From Parachlorella kessleri (taxonomy: Eukaryota; Chlorophyta; Trebouxiophyceae; Chlorellales; Chlorellaceae), in contig BBXU01002567.1 of assembly GCA_001598975.1 (NCBI GenBank), positions 1-32,413 of the forward strand: a stretch of DNA of 32,413 bases. The letters are read 5' to 3'. Shown here piece by piece: positions 10,220 through 21,056 of the stretch. Below the pieces are notes generated by a model that was not told where the DNA came from, ran no database searches, and was given only the letters and a program-made list of their open reading frames with translations. The position numbers were made by a program, and so were the translations under genes. How positions within the stretch are numbered: position 1 is the first letter of the stretch; each line of letters begins with the position of its first letter.

Positions 10220-13200
10220 ATGTGGGGTGTACGTTTCACCGTTTTGCTTTGGGTGATCTGCTTAGGCACGGTTCTATGCAAGCCTTCCAAGGTCAAATAC
10301 CCGCCCATGGGGCCTCTGAAGGGTCAGGGGGGAGCCCTAGAGCGATCAGTTCTGCGACCTCCAGCTTCTGAGCTTCTGGAGCAGTGTACTGAGAAGTACA
10401 GGGAGACCAGGCTGGACCACTTCTCTTGGGTGAGAGCCTGCCTTGCTGGGTTTTTCAAGGCAAGCATAGGTCCTGGCCCCCAGGAGGCAGCTACTGAAAT
10501 GCCAGGTGCTGCTGCAGGCAAATACATCCACATTCAAGCAACGCTACTTTGTGTGCGATAAACACTGGCGCGAGGGTGGTGCCATCTTCTTCTACCTGGG
10601 GAATGAGGCAAGCCTTTCCGGATTGGCGAAGACTAGAAGCCGCTACTGCTTGCTTACTTGTCAAGCTTGAAGGGTCGTTGGGCTCACGTCTTGCCCCTGG
10701 ATTACTGTGTGCAGGCGGATGTGCTGCTATACCTCAACAACACTGGTACGCCCTGGATGGCTGTGCTGCTGAGCATGGTAGCACAGTGCTCAGCAACAGC
10801 GTTGAAAACCTGTGTTGGAGGTGTCATCTCACCCTAAGAACTGCTACCATCTGGTTGCACAGGGCTTATGTGGGAGCTGGCGCCCAAGTACAATGCCATG
10901 CTGGTATTTGCGGAGCATAGGTACTATGGCAAGTCAAAGCCGTTTTCCAAGCACATCAGGAAGCACATGCAGTGGCTCACCACAGAGCAGGTGTGTAGGT
11001 GAAGGCACAGCATTGCAGCCTGCTAAGCAACAAATATCCGGTTGCCTATAAAAATGTCTGTGGCCAATCTGGTTGGCAAACAAGAGCAGCAGCAGTTTGA
11101 AGGCTTGGTACGTTGTAACATTAGCTGGCCTTCGTTCTTTGATTTCTTCCTTCATGTGTGCTTGTATTAGATCAGCACGCTCCATGCGTGGCCTGCCCAC
11201 TTACAGTGCCCTGTGTGCATCCCTGCAGCATTTGATGTAGACAGCCATGACAGCGGGCGTCAGCAAGCCAATATTCTGTACCTGCAGGCCATGGCCGACT
11301 TTGCCACGCTGATATGGGAGCTGAAAGAGGAGCTCAAAGACCCCGCGGTCCCCGTCATCGGCTTTGGTGGCTCCTACGGTTAGTGCAACTGCGACGGCTG
11401 CTTTGCTCACCTTACATTCATGTTCGGGGTTGTCTGTTGCGCACGTCTTGGTGTGCATGTGGCCATAGCATACCTTTGTGCTGCCAGGTTGTGCCGTGTT
11501 TACTGCAGGCATGCGCCTTGGGTTGGGTTGGGTTGGGTTGGGTTGGGGCATCCGCACGTACGCTGAGGATTGCACCAATCCAACACCCGTCCCGCTGTCT
11601 CTGTGGCAGTTTCTGCCTAGCCAAGCCCTCCCTCCTTCACACCCCCGCGACCACCACCCACCCCACCCCAGCCCTGTCTGCCCTCCTCCCCTTGCAGGCG
11701 GCATGCTGGCGGCCTGGTTCCGCATGAAGTATCCCCACCTCTTGGATGGGGCCATTGCTGCCTCGGCGCCCATCTGGACCTACCTGGGCGAAGACCCACC
11801 CTGGGACTCCGGCTCCTTTGCCAAGATTGTGACCCGTGACGCGTGGCCTGAGGGCGGCTCCGCGCACGACTGTGCGGACAATGTCAGGGTGGGTAGCACC
11901 ACACGTGCGCAGCTGCAGTGGTGCTGATCAACTTTGACGGCTGCGCATGCTATGTGTCGTTTAAAAAGTTATTCCCGGTGCAGCAGCACAGGCCTGCAAC
12001 AGGCTGTCTCCAAGGTCCCTGGTGGAAGCTGGAGAATTGAACTTGCTCTGCACCACTGGCATCCCACTGCAGAGGGCATGGAAGACCCTCTTCAAGTGGG
12101 GCAAGTCCGGCGGGGGCCGGGCCGCGATTGGCCATGCCATGCGCCTGTGCAACGACTCATCCCTAGACAACAAGGATGACGTGGCGGAGCTGGCTGACTG
12201 GGCGTCCAGCGCCTGGGACTACATGGCTATGGGAGACTACCCCTACCCAAGCAGGCAAGTTCCCCGCTCTGCCTGCAGTGGCTCTTTTTTCTTGGCAGCC
12301 GCCTGCTCACCACCACTGCACTCCTGGCCTCCTCAAGGTGCTTGCTATATGTTATGTAACGCTGCATGCTACATATTATGGCACTCACACCCGCAAAGCA
12401 CATTTTCAGGCCTTCAGGCCCTGCTATGCGTGCAAGCCATGCACCGCACATCTCGTCCGTGCCCTAGCCTGCCGGTGCCTCCGCCCCTGCCGCAGCTACA
12501 TCTTGAATGGCAATGGCGAGCTGCCCGCCTACCCTGTGCGGGCGGCGTGCTCACATTTGGCGGAGCCCGGCTTAGAGGGAGAGGCGCTGTTGGCCTCCCT
12601 GGCACAGGCAGTGGGTGTGCTGTACAACAATAGTGGCTCCCAGGAGTGCCTGAGCTTCAAGCAGGTGACAGATACACGCACCTAGGCAACCGGTGGCATT
12701 CAGCAAGACTGGCATCCTTGCTACCATGGGCTGGCAGCTGCTGTTAAGTGTTGCAAGGCCCTGTAATTGGAGGTTCCTGGGAACTGACCCAGGAACTGAA
12801 TGACACAGAGTGCTACCTGTGCAGGACTCATGTATTTGAGCAAAGCACACTAGTCTCGGAAAGAGGTGAATATGTGTGATCTGCTGTGCAGGGAGCAAAC
12901 CCTGAGACAGATGAGGTGGCGGACTTTTGGGGCTACCAGTGAGTCAAGCTTGGTGGCCAGGGCGGTGGTTGTATGTAGAACGAGGGCATGCACAGCGTAC
13001 TGCAAGTGAGGGTGTTCCGAAGACTGCTAGGGTTGCAGGCAAGACCCTGTGGCTCCAGTGTGTGTCAACCTACTGGCACATACTTTCGTCTGGGATTGCA
13101 CACACAGAGCTGCCTCGCTGTCTATCCTGCCAGGTACTGCACGGAGCAGTTCATGCCCTTCAGCAAGGATGGAAGTGAGTTGGCTAGTGGGCTGCAGACC

Positions 13201-14334
13201 AGTGGCAGTAGGTTTTGCAGCACTGTGGCACTTGTGTTGTTGAGCAGTATCTGGCCAGCTTGTGTCAGTAGGAGCGAAGTCCTACTGCACAATATCCATG
13301 CCCTGCAGCCGCCTCGAGACTTGCTGGGCATGCAACAGATGCCGCCTCTGCACAGTGCTGAAACGTAGATCAAGAGTGTCTGGGCGGATGTTGCAGAGAA
13401 CGACATGTTCTGGCCTCAGCCCTGGGATGAGAAGGCTGCTGTTGAGGCCTGTGAGGACCAGTGGGGTGTCAAGCCCAGACCACTGTGGGCCACCATCCAG
13501 TGAGTGCAAGGTTTAACTAGGGCACAGGATCTGGCGGGACGGGTGTTTGAGCCGTGCCGTGCCACATCTGTGCATGCACTGCTCGGCAACATGCGACCCC
13601 CAATTACCATATGAGAACCTCTAAGCGCATGAGTGGCCCTCATGTTGGTTGTTGAGCCCTTTGGTGATGCCGGCTGAGCCTGCCTAACCTGCTAGCCTGA
13701 TGTGCTGGCTGCCCCTGCGCCCTGCAGGTGGGGCGGCCGCCGCATCCAGGCCGCCAGCAACGTAGTGTTCTCTAACGGGCTGCTGGACCCCTGGAGCGGC
13801 GGCGGGGTGCTGCGCAACATCAGCGACACGGTGGTGGCGGTGCTGATCCCCGAGGGGGCGCACCACCTAGACCTTATGTGAGCGTACTGGTGCTAGCTGT
13901 GGCAGTTTTTGCTGGGCAGGGACCCCCTTGCGCTGGTCCCCTTGCGTGTGTGCAGGTTGCAGCCTGCTGGCACTGCAACGCTCGTCACCTGGCTGGTTAC
14001 AAGAGTCCGTTTCTGCAGGGTTTATACGACAAGGGCAGCGGCAGGCTGCATGGGATACCTGCTGACAGTCCACCTTGCCAGACACAATTGCATGCCTCTT
14101 CTGCGTAGATTTCACGAAGACGAGCAGATGATGCGTGGCTGACCGGCTGGCTGCAGGTTTTCGAACGAGCTAGATCCACCCTCGGTGAAGCATGCTAGGG
14201 CATTTGAGGAGGCACACATAGCCAAGTGGATCGAGGAAGCTCGCGGCAAGGTCAACCCTCGTGCGGCCGTGGGCAGGCGGGCCAGAGGAGGCTCTGTTAA
14301 GCAGACAGCGCTGGCTGCTGCAGCCGCTGCTTGA
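10220..14334 (+). CDS. Serine carboxypeptidase S28 (lysosomal Pro-X carboxypeptidase-like)
   Basis: Peptidase of family S28 (PRCP/DPP2 type), which cleaves next to proline in the lysosome, vacuole or outside the cell. Thirteen exons: 10220-10429, 10518-10607, 10715-10745, 10863-10990, 11288-11378, 11698-11888, 12073-12254, 12496-12664, 12892-12938, 13134-13174, 13397-13499, 13728-13877 and 14157-14334, giving 536 residues, close to the family norm. Introns 2 and 7 have GC donors. The chosen ATG begins a signal peptide ([20 protein letters not shown]). The catalytic serine is S182 in FGGSYGGML, split by an intron after the glycine; the aspartate is D448 in [11 protein letters not shown]; the histidine is H473 in EGAHHLDL. 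Other hallmarks are [28 protein letters not shown] and YQYCTEQF. The C terminus has an added basic then alanine-rich tail. Triad complete, so likely active. Confidence 0.95.
10608..10714 (+). other. GC-AG intron 2 of the carboxypeptidase gene
   Basis: The reading frame requires exon 2 to end at 10607 after GLNE-type residues YLGNE, and the next bases are gcaagc, a GC donor; the acceptor is tgtgcag at 10714. No GT donor in the vicinity keeps the S28 protein in frame. Confidence 0.8.
11518..11546 (+). repeat. (TTGGG)n microsatellite in carboxypeptidase intron 5
   Basis: Five to six consecutive TTGGG units sit within the intron 11379-11697. The unit resembles but is not the plant (TTTAGGG) or Chlamydomonas (TTTTAGGG) telomere repeat. 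It is G-rich on the transcribed (sense) strand and could form a G-quadruplex. Confidence 0.9.
12255..12495 (+). other. GC-AG intron 7 of the carboxypeptidase gene
   Basis: Exon 7 ends ...YPYPS plus two bases, followed by gcaagt, which with the preceding AG is the perfect GC-donor consensus AG|GCAAGT. The acceptor gccgcag at 12495 restores phase 2 and yields a serine at the junction, followed by [14 protein letters not shown] as expected for S28. Confidence 0.85.
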
Positions 14335-14595
14335 TTGCTCGCAGTGACAGCCGTGGCACCTGGATTCTGTGGTTGTGGTATGCCAATGCTTAACCTGCGG
14401 CTGTTTGGGTGGGGCATCCATGACAAGGCGCCACCCTATCAGGGAACATCACTTAACCTTGGCAAGAATAAGAACGGAGTTTCAGAGAAGCAATATCACA
14501 TGACAAGGAGTCTCAATGTCGCAACGAGGACATGTTTGACAGTTAACACTCGGCACACTGAGCTGAGCACGCTGCCACCGCCCCACCGGCAGTAG
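14335..14595. other. Convergent 3' region of carboxypeptidase and dioxygenase genes
   Basis: Two stop codons face each other across 261 bases. The region must hold both 3' UTRs, which may overlap. I found no TGTAA on either strand and no other element. Confidence 0.5.
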
Positions 14596-16262
14596 TCAAT
14601 GCTCAAATACGACATCGCTGCGTAGCACATATTTTGTGCCGGACTTCACGGCAGCACCCTCATGCTCCAGGCATTCGGGGGCATGCCTGTGCAACAGTGC
14701 CAACCCGGCCTGCGGTGCTACAGTGGCCAGCTTCTTCCCCCTGTTCCCTGCATGGCCCAGACATAGTGGCTTCTATAATAGGCGGACTAGAAAGCATATT
14801 GCAGCAGCTTAAGTTGAGGGAAGCAGCTGTGCCCATGACTGCAACCTCAAGGTGCGCTTGAAGATAAACACGAGTTCTGGCTTGCAAACCATATTTTGCG
14901 GCCATGGATTCATAGGAAGCAGGCAAGCCCCATAGCATAGCTTGCACATCCAGCCCTGTTCGAACAGTTGCAAACATCCATTCGATGGTTAACGCACACT
15001 AAGTGCCACCAGCAACAAGCATATGGAAGTATGCAGGTTGCAATGAGGGCATATGCTCACCATAAAATATTGTCTCCCCTCCAACACAAGTCGAGAGGTC
15101 TGCAGGGAAGCCCAAAAAGTGAGTAAGGCTAATCTGTTTATCCGATGGTTACAAATCAGCCACCTAATGCAGCCTATTACTCTAGAGCGGACCTATGCCA
15201 CGGGCAGGCTGATTACATCAGATTGGCGTTGGCTGCCAAGAACCGAAGGTAGCGAGACTCACATATAAGAAGTGTATATCCAGTGTAGCGGCCGTCCGGC
15301 AACTCCGCAGACTCGTCTATGTGCTTGCCAAAACGCTGACCCTTGCTGTACCTGTTTGCACACAGAGCAAGCACACGTTTCAGCAAAGATAAGCAGGCAT
15401 CTGTAGCCAGCCTTCCTTGCTGCCAGCGATACCATCACACGCCTAATGATTGCAGGCAGGCATGGGCCACATATATTTCATATCTGTGCCACAGATTTCA
15501 TGACACAAGCCGTGCAAGACTGAACTGTGGAGATGCACTTCTCCGCATACTCTCCTCCTGGTAAGACAACTTCAGCAGCCTGGAGCTTGAGGGGCACGCA
15601 AAGAGCATCCCATAAACGACCCAATGTTTATAACCTCCCAATGTTAACCTGCCCCACCCATCTGTCCACTCACCGGTACAGCCTGATATTGGGATTCAGT
15701 CCCAAGGGTCGGGCCCCGTCCATGCTAAACTCCCTCAAAGCCAGGGCAAGGCCAGTGCTTCTCCAGAGCTGGTCTGCTAGGGCTTGGTCGGTAAATGATA
15801 TGCGGTCATTGTCTCGATACGCCTGAGCAGCAGCAGTGACACCAACACCACACTGGCATAGCTGCTGCGGATGACGGCTGGGCTGCACTACAGCACAATT
15901 GTTTGGGTCGCCCATGTTGGCTGGCAGACAAATCAAGGCTGCAATGACGGGCAATCTTTGGCTCACCTCACCATAAGCCGCTCCCCTGCTCCCCTGGTGC
16001 TGGAAGCCCATCTGCTCAGCAGTGTCTGTGACCCTTCTGCACTCTGACTCAGTGAGACACCCACGCACCTGCTGCCAGCCAAATCTCAAATGCTTGGCAG
16101 GCAGCTGGCGACAGTGTCGTCAGCACAACAGTTCAGTGCCGGCCAAGAGGAGTCAACAGGAGTCAGATGAGACTCACTAACAGAAGGTCATTCCCTAGAT
16201 CCTCTACGGTGACGGCAGTCTTTGGCGCCACCTTCGGGAACTTGGAGCCTGCACCAGCCAGC
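14596..16262 (-). CDS. 2-oxoglutarate/Fe(II)-dependent dioxygenase (prolyl 4-hydroxylase-like)
   Basis: Member of the plant oxoglutarate/iron-dependent oxygenase family (P4Hc fold), which couples 2-oxoglutarate decarboxylation to substrate hydroxylation; substrate unknown. Minus-strand exons: 16248 (or 16262)-16178, 16068-15967, 15822-15674, 15351-15263, 15099-15061 and 14747-14596, all in phase. Motifs: GFQHQGSRGAAYGEAYRDND at the N-terminal part, LNPNIRLYRYSKGQRFGKHIDES with the iron-binding H-x-D, YTLLIYLSTCVGGETIFYG, and ALLHRHAPECLEHEG with the distal histidine, then KYVLRSDVVFEH, where the arginine binds 2-oxoglutarate. All metal and cosubstrate residues are present, so it is probably active. 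No targeting signal is visible. The initiator exon is not resolved: the open frame enters at the first listed exon, and an ATG at 16380 (MWQCYLQTG, donor ggtggct) joining at 16262 is one candidate. About 200 residues. Confidence 0.87.
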
Positions 16263-16695
16263 CTGCCATACCTCACTGCACTTGTGGACCAAGGACCCAG
16301 GCGAACCCAAGCCCAGCTACATACTTGCGCACTGACCAGTGTGTGGGTAGCCACCCTGTTTGCAAGTAACACTGCCACATGACTCTGCTAGAAACACCGA
16401 CCTTGGGCTGCGGCAGCTCTCCCCATGACATGCAATTCCTAGTGGCAGGATGCAAACCTGGAGCCCAGAAAGAAAACAGTTCGGCTAATATTAAATTATA
16501 TTCCAAAGTTGCCGAACCCTCATCATGGCCTTCTTACATGCCTTCTTATGGCAAGTCGTCACAGGTCTGCTGCGCGTGCTTTGCAACATTTTTCAAGTTT
16601 AGTACCCTCTTTAGGGCACTAGGATGGCCACACCGTTGCTGAACGCCTGCCTGCTAAGGCCACATTATTATTTGTTTCATGTAGAGCGGCACAAG
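16263..16695. promoter_or_regulatory. Divergent upstream region of dioxygenase and PRIM1
   Basis: About 430 bases or less separate the two divergent genes; the missing first exon of the dioxygenase probably lies at its left end. An ATG at 16624, in frame with the PRIM1 start and open up to it, would add 24 residues with no counterpart in primases, so the rest is treated as 5' UTR/promoter. A short AT-rich patch (taatattaaattatatt) lies near 16486-16502. Confidence 0.5.
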
Positions 16696-19600
16696 ATGGC
16701 GGATGGTGAGACTTGCAGAAACGATCAGCTGACTACAAGTTCTGCTGTTGCTTGTAGGGAGTGTCTACTTGAGCTCTTGTATGTTTTGCAGGTCAAAGCA
16801 ACGATTTCACGAGCATGGGCGTGCCAGCACTCATGGGACTGTACTATGGTAAATGGAGGGAGGGTGCAGGCTGTTCATAATACAGATGAACTGAGCTGCC
16901 AAAGTAGTTTGGGAGTTCTATATTTCGCGACTGGCAGTAACAGTCCATAAGAATGTTCTTGTTCTTATATGTGCAGGCCGCCTGTTCCCTCATCAAGAGA
17001 TGTATAAGTGGCTGGTGTATGGCAACGGTGAGGTGCTTCCGGAGTGCAGTGGTTTGGTTTGCAAGGGTTGGGCCGCGCTGGTAGACTTGCAAAGCAACCC
17101 TGGTGTGTCCCATTCCAACTTGTTTCCCCCTGCAGACAGCAAGCATCCGCAGGCAGATAACAGCTTCTTCCCACGACGAGAGTTCTGCTTCACCCTTGAA
17201 GGCGATATTTTCGTGCGCTATCAGTCCTTCAAGGTATGCGGGTCACACGGCTCTGCTCGACCGTTGCTGAAGGTGCCGTTCAAAAGTAGAGAAGAGCAGC
17301 TTGTTACTGTGCGCTTTGTGTGGGTTGCTTCACTGCCCACGTTTGGCACCTGCAGTTGGTCTCACCTTCCTTTTGACCCTCCTACTGTAAGATGTTTGCG
17401 GCATGTTGGGGCTTGCAGGACTGCCAGGACATGCAGGCAGCCATTAACAGCCGGTGCCCAGCCAAGATTGACATAGGGCCAGTGTATAACGTGGATCCAC
17501 AGCGGCGCAGTGCATATACAGGTATGCTGCCAAGCCTGACGGCACGCCGCACTGGTTGCAGAGCATGTGGCTCATAAGTAGGGGGCCATGGACTTGCGCA
17601 AGGCAAAGAGCAGGGTTTAGGGAGGGAGGCATCAAGCGTGTGGAATCCCGTAGCAGGGCAGACATGAGAGCCTAGCTTTTTCCAGTGCAGGGTCAAGCAG
17701 CGGGTTTTGTCCTGTGGAGCGAGAGCTGGTGTTTGATATCGATCTCACCGACTACGATGACGTCAGGACCTGCGGCAAGGAAGGGCACATCTGCAGCAAG
17801 TGCTGGCCGCTCATGGCGGCAGCAATCAAGGTGCACTTGCACCTTGGTCCGGCAGCGCTGTGTGCTTGGGGAGAAGAGAGCCGAGCTTTGCATGATACTG
17901 AGCAGTGTGTGCCAGGCTCTCTACCCAGCTAGGGCGGCATGGGGCTCCTCAAAGGGAGCAGGGCGTCCGGCCCCGCCTTAGCTGGGCGGCTCCAGCCGTG
18001 GGAGGGCAGGCAGTCGTGCGTCACTGCCCACAGTCACACTCACCTGGGCCTGTTGTGCAGATCCTTGACCGGGGGCTGCGGGAGGACTTTGGCTTCCAGC
18101 ACATCCTCTTTGTGTACTCCGGCAGGCGTGGAGTGCACTGCTGGGTCTGTGACGACAGGTGGGCTGGTCACTTGGGCTGGCTTGGGGTGCACTCCTCCCC
18201 ATTTCGAATGCATGACCGTGAACCGACATTGTCCCTCAAGGCTGCTGTGCACCCCCCACTTGTGCTCTTATAAATGCATCTGTTCTCGGGGCTTGTGCAT
18301 TTCTCAAACCCAACACCGCCGCCACCAATGTTCTGGTGCCCCACTTGTGGGCTTCTCAGCAGGGCAGAACACATGCGCAGCCCCCACGCCACGCACCATG
18401 CCGTCCTCCCCTCCCTGAAGCGCTGGCTATCTGTCGCACTGGCAGGGCACGCAAGCTCAGCGACGAGCAGCGCTCCGCCGTCGCCAACTACTTTGCGGTC
18501 TACAAGGGGCAGGAGAAGGGCCTGGTGAAGCTGGGGCTGGGCCCCAACGACAGGAGCGACCACCCAGCTATCACGCAGGCGTATGAGATCCTGGAGGCGG
18601 CGTTCGAGCAGGTGGGAGTGCAGCAGGTGGTGCCCAACATGTGACTGGCTAGCCTGGGGCTGGACACCCGCAGCCCAAGCAAGTCATGCCAAGGGGCACC
18701 TACAAGGGCCAGCCGTGCATCTGCGTTTGCAGCCACCTGAGAGCCTCCGGTCTCCAAGCTATGCTGCATGGGTTACACACCACAATGTCGCCCAAGCTTC
18801 ACATCAGTGGAAGTGTGGATTCACACTGATACACCACGGCTGCGCGAGCTGCTTTTCACCCCTGCCCTCCCCCTCTGCCCTTGTGCTATGTGTGTGCAGC
18901 ATATCTTGCCAGAGCAACGGCTCTTAGAGGACAGCACCCAGGCAGAGGCGGTGCTGGGCTATGTGCCGTCTGACTTCCAGGATCTGAAGCAGTCTGTCCA
19001 GCAGCAGTGGGCCAGCGGCGCTCATAGCAGCAGCATGGATGACACAGAGGGGGGCGGAGAGAGCCAGCGGCGGTGGCAGATACTGAAGGCGGAGGTTGAT
19101 GGCTTGATAAGGGTGAGAGCTGAGCGGAGCAGCCCTGGCATCATCCCAATGACTGCTCTGACGCAGGGCAAGCGTGCTCACTGCCTTGACTCTTCGTCCA
19201 TGCCTTGCTGGCAGCGTGCGCAACTGCGGTGCACGTGGGCGCTTGATCTGACGGGCAGCTGCAGCTTGTAAGCCATGTCCCTCGCCAACTCCCTGACCCC
19301 CCCTGTGCCCGCCCTAATGCTGCAGAAGCTTCAGCCGACGGCAACGAAAGACAGCAAGAACAGGGCTGGTGCCCAGCAGGCCATCAGCCAGCTCTCCAGG
19401 TGCCTCAAGGAGATTGTGTTTGCCTACGCCTACCCACGGCTGGACATGGAGGTGTCCAAGAAGATGAACCACTTGCTCAAGGCCCCCTTCTGTGTGCACC
19501 CGAAGACCGGCAAGGCAAGTCAACCAGGGCACAGCAGTAGCTTTGAGCCTCCCACGGGCCTGCAAGGGCCTGCAAACCACCCTGGGCCGGGCTGCTATGT

Positions 19601-20535
19601 TCTTGCATGAGGGCCTGCCAGGAAGGGTCACCTGGGGACTATGCATTGCCAGAAACCTCCAACAGGCCTCGTCTCTGGATAGCAGGGGAGACCCCTCGTG
19701 CACCGCCAACCGCATCACACACCCAGCAGCACCTGCTGCTGCTGCTTGCCTCCCCTTACTGCTCAGCCCAGGTTTGGTGAGACGAGAAGGCTGGCCTGCG
19801 CAGGTGTGCGTGCCCATCGACCCCGAGCTAGCCTGGGAGTTTGACCCTGATGCCGTGCCCACCGTGGCCGGCCTGCTGGGCCAGCTCAACTCCAGCAGGG
19901 GCTCTGGCAGCAGCGGCAGCACGGTGGGTGGGTGGGCACAACCGGCTGCAGGGTTCGCCTCCATGCAGTGCAACACATGGGCGCGGTGTGGGCGTGCAGC
20001 TGCGCCCCTCTTGCATGGGTCTTTGTTGATGGTGGCAGGCGGCGCGAAGAGTGGAGAGGTAGGGGTGGACTGCACAGGGCTGGTTGCAGGTATGCTCCGG
20101 GGGTTGCCTGAGTTCTAATCCAGTATGTCTCTATTCGTTAACGGTGGCAGGCATTGCGAATAGGGAGGAGGTAGGGTTGCACTGTACAGAACTGGGCTAA
20201 TGCAGTCATGCTCTGGGGCTTGCCTGACGTTTGATCTAGTAGGTCACTCTCCCCTTCCACGGTTTACCAAAGCACAGGAGCCTGCTGGAGTACTTGGCCA
20301 CCTGTGGCAGTTGGCGCCCTTCCTGGCTGACTTTCCAACCTCGTCAGTAGCGCACCGCCCTGACCCATGCACTTCTGGGGACTCCCTGCAGGGTGAGGAC
20401 TGGCGGTCCACGGACATGGCGGCGGCGGTGGACACCTTCCACAGCTGCTTCCTGGACGTGCTGCAGGCAGAGGCCCGCAGCAACCTGGCCGCCAAGGCAC
20501 GGGAGGCAGCAGCGGCCCCAACCCTGGCCTGGTAG
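16696..20535 (+). CDS. PRIM1: DNA primase small (catalytic) subunit
   Basis: Catalytic subunit of the DNA polymerase alpha-primase complex, which makes the RNA primers for nuclear DNA replication. Twelve exons: 16696-16705, 16792-16848, 16977-17027, 17136-17233, 17419-17521, 17691-17830, 18061-18158, 18446-18611, 18900-19112, 19326-19514, 19804-19923 and 20392-20535, giving 462 residues against about 420 in animals. Hallmarks: LYYGRLFPH near the start; [20 protein letters not shown]; the metal-binding pair D122 and D124 in [14 protein letters not shown]; zinc ligands C134, C141 and C144 with H139 or another residue; [13 protein letters not shown] (173-185), the nucleotide-binding motif; the third catalytic aspartate D352 in [11 protein letters not shown]; and [14 protein letters not shown]. 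The first coding exon is only 10 bases. Intron 10 uses a GC donor. The start fits a good context (acaagATGGCG). Extra length lies in a serine/glycine-rich linker before the last exon. Identification is firm. Confidence 0.96.
19515..19803 (+). other. GC-AG intron 10 of PRIM1
   Basis: Exon 10 ends with the conserved HPKTGK sequence at 19514 and is followed by gcaagt, a perfect GC donor after AAG. The acceptor gcgcag at 19803 gives VCVPIDPE, as expected after that motif in primases, with phase 0 kept. Confidence 0.85.
20023..20258. repeat. Two tandem copies of a degenerate ~112-base repeat in PRIM1 intron 11
   Basis: Copy 1 starts about 20023 and copy 2 about 20134, offset by 112 bases. Both share a gttgatggtggcaggc-like head, a gaggtaggg core, an actgcacag/actgtacag element, and a tgctc-ggggnttgcctga tail. 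Copies differ at many positions, so the duplication is old or the element is a decayed family member. Both lie in the 468-base last intron of PRIM1. Confidence 0.7.
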
Positions 20536-20793
20536 GACACTGGCTGGCTGGCTTGCTGGGGACAGCAGATGGTGCTGCCTGATGTGCTGTCAGCCGTGCT
20601 TGTCCCAGCTGGCACTGTGCGGTGCCTATACGGAGGCGATTGGCTTTGGCGAGGTGGCCACTGGCTGCTGCCGTGGCTGTGCAAGCGGGACTGACAGGGT
20701 AGTTGTTTGGGACCTTGGGGCTGCCCAACACCCATGCCAGCTCCAGTGACACTCCCGCTTTTGCCCTCTTGTTTTGTTGATGGTGGCACATAT

Positions 20794-20798
20794 TGTAA
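20794..20798 (+). terminator. Putative poly(A) signal TGTAA for PRIM1
   Basis: TGTAA lies 259 bases after the PRIM1 stop. A second copy occurs at 20939-20943. Either could direct PRIM1 polyadenylation; the match is short, so confidence is limited. Confidence 0.4.
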
Positions 20799-20854
20799 AC
20801 TGAGAGTCTGTACTGGAAGGGCTGGATGCAAGTATGCTCTGGGTCTTGCTTGAG

Positions 20855-20859
20855 TTACA
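20855..20859 (-). terminator. Putative poly(A) signal TGTAA for the large minus-strand gene
   Basis: On the minus strand TGTAA occurs 198 bases past the stop codon of the large gene ending at 21057. It faces the PRIM1 signal 57 bases away, which would make the two transcripts nearly abut. Confidence 0.4.
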
Positions 20860-21056
20860 ACCCATTCGTGTGCCCTCTATGTTTGACTTAGGACATTACG
20901 GGCTGCGTCAACCCCGCCAGCGGCCCTGCCTGGTAAACTGTAACGTGTTAAACTTGTGCCTACCGGGTCTGGTAGCTGACACACAGAAAAGCCCTCAAGA
21001 AGCCCTGCCATCGATAGAGGCACAGACTACATCAATATACTGCTCACACCATCACC

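Larger units (their letters stand above)
20772..20888. repeat. Third copy of the ~112-base degenerate repeat, downstream of PRIM1
   Basis: The head (ttttgttgatggtggcac), the ctgtactggaagggctggatgca middle and the gtatgctctgggtcttgcttgagtt tail match copies in the last PRIM1 intron, about 640 bases upstream. It overlaps candidate poly(A) signals on both strands (TGTAA at 20794-20798 plus; 20859-20855 minus). Confidence 0.65.

Noticed and set aside
11518..11546. Interstitial telomere
   Set aside because: The unit TTGGG is not a known algal telomere repeat and the array is short; treated as a microsatellite unless the species' telomere proves similar.
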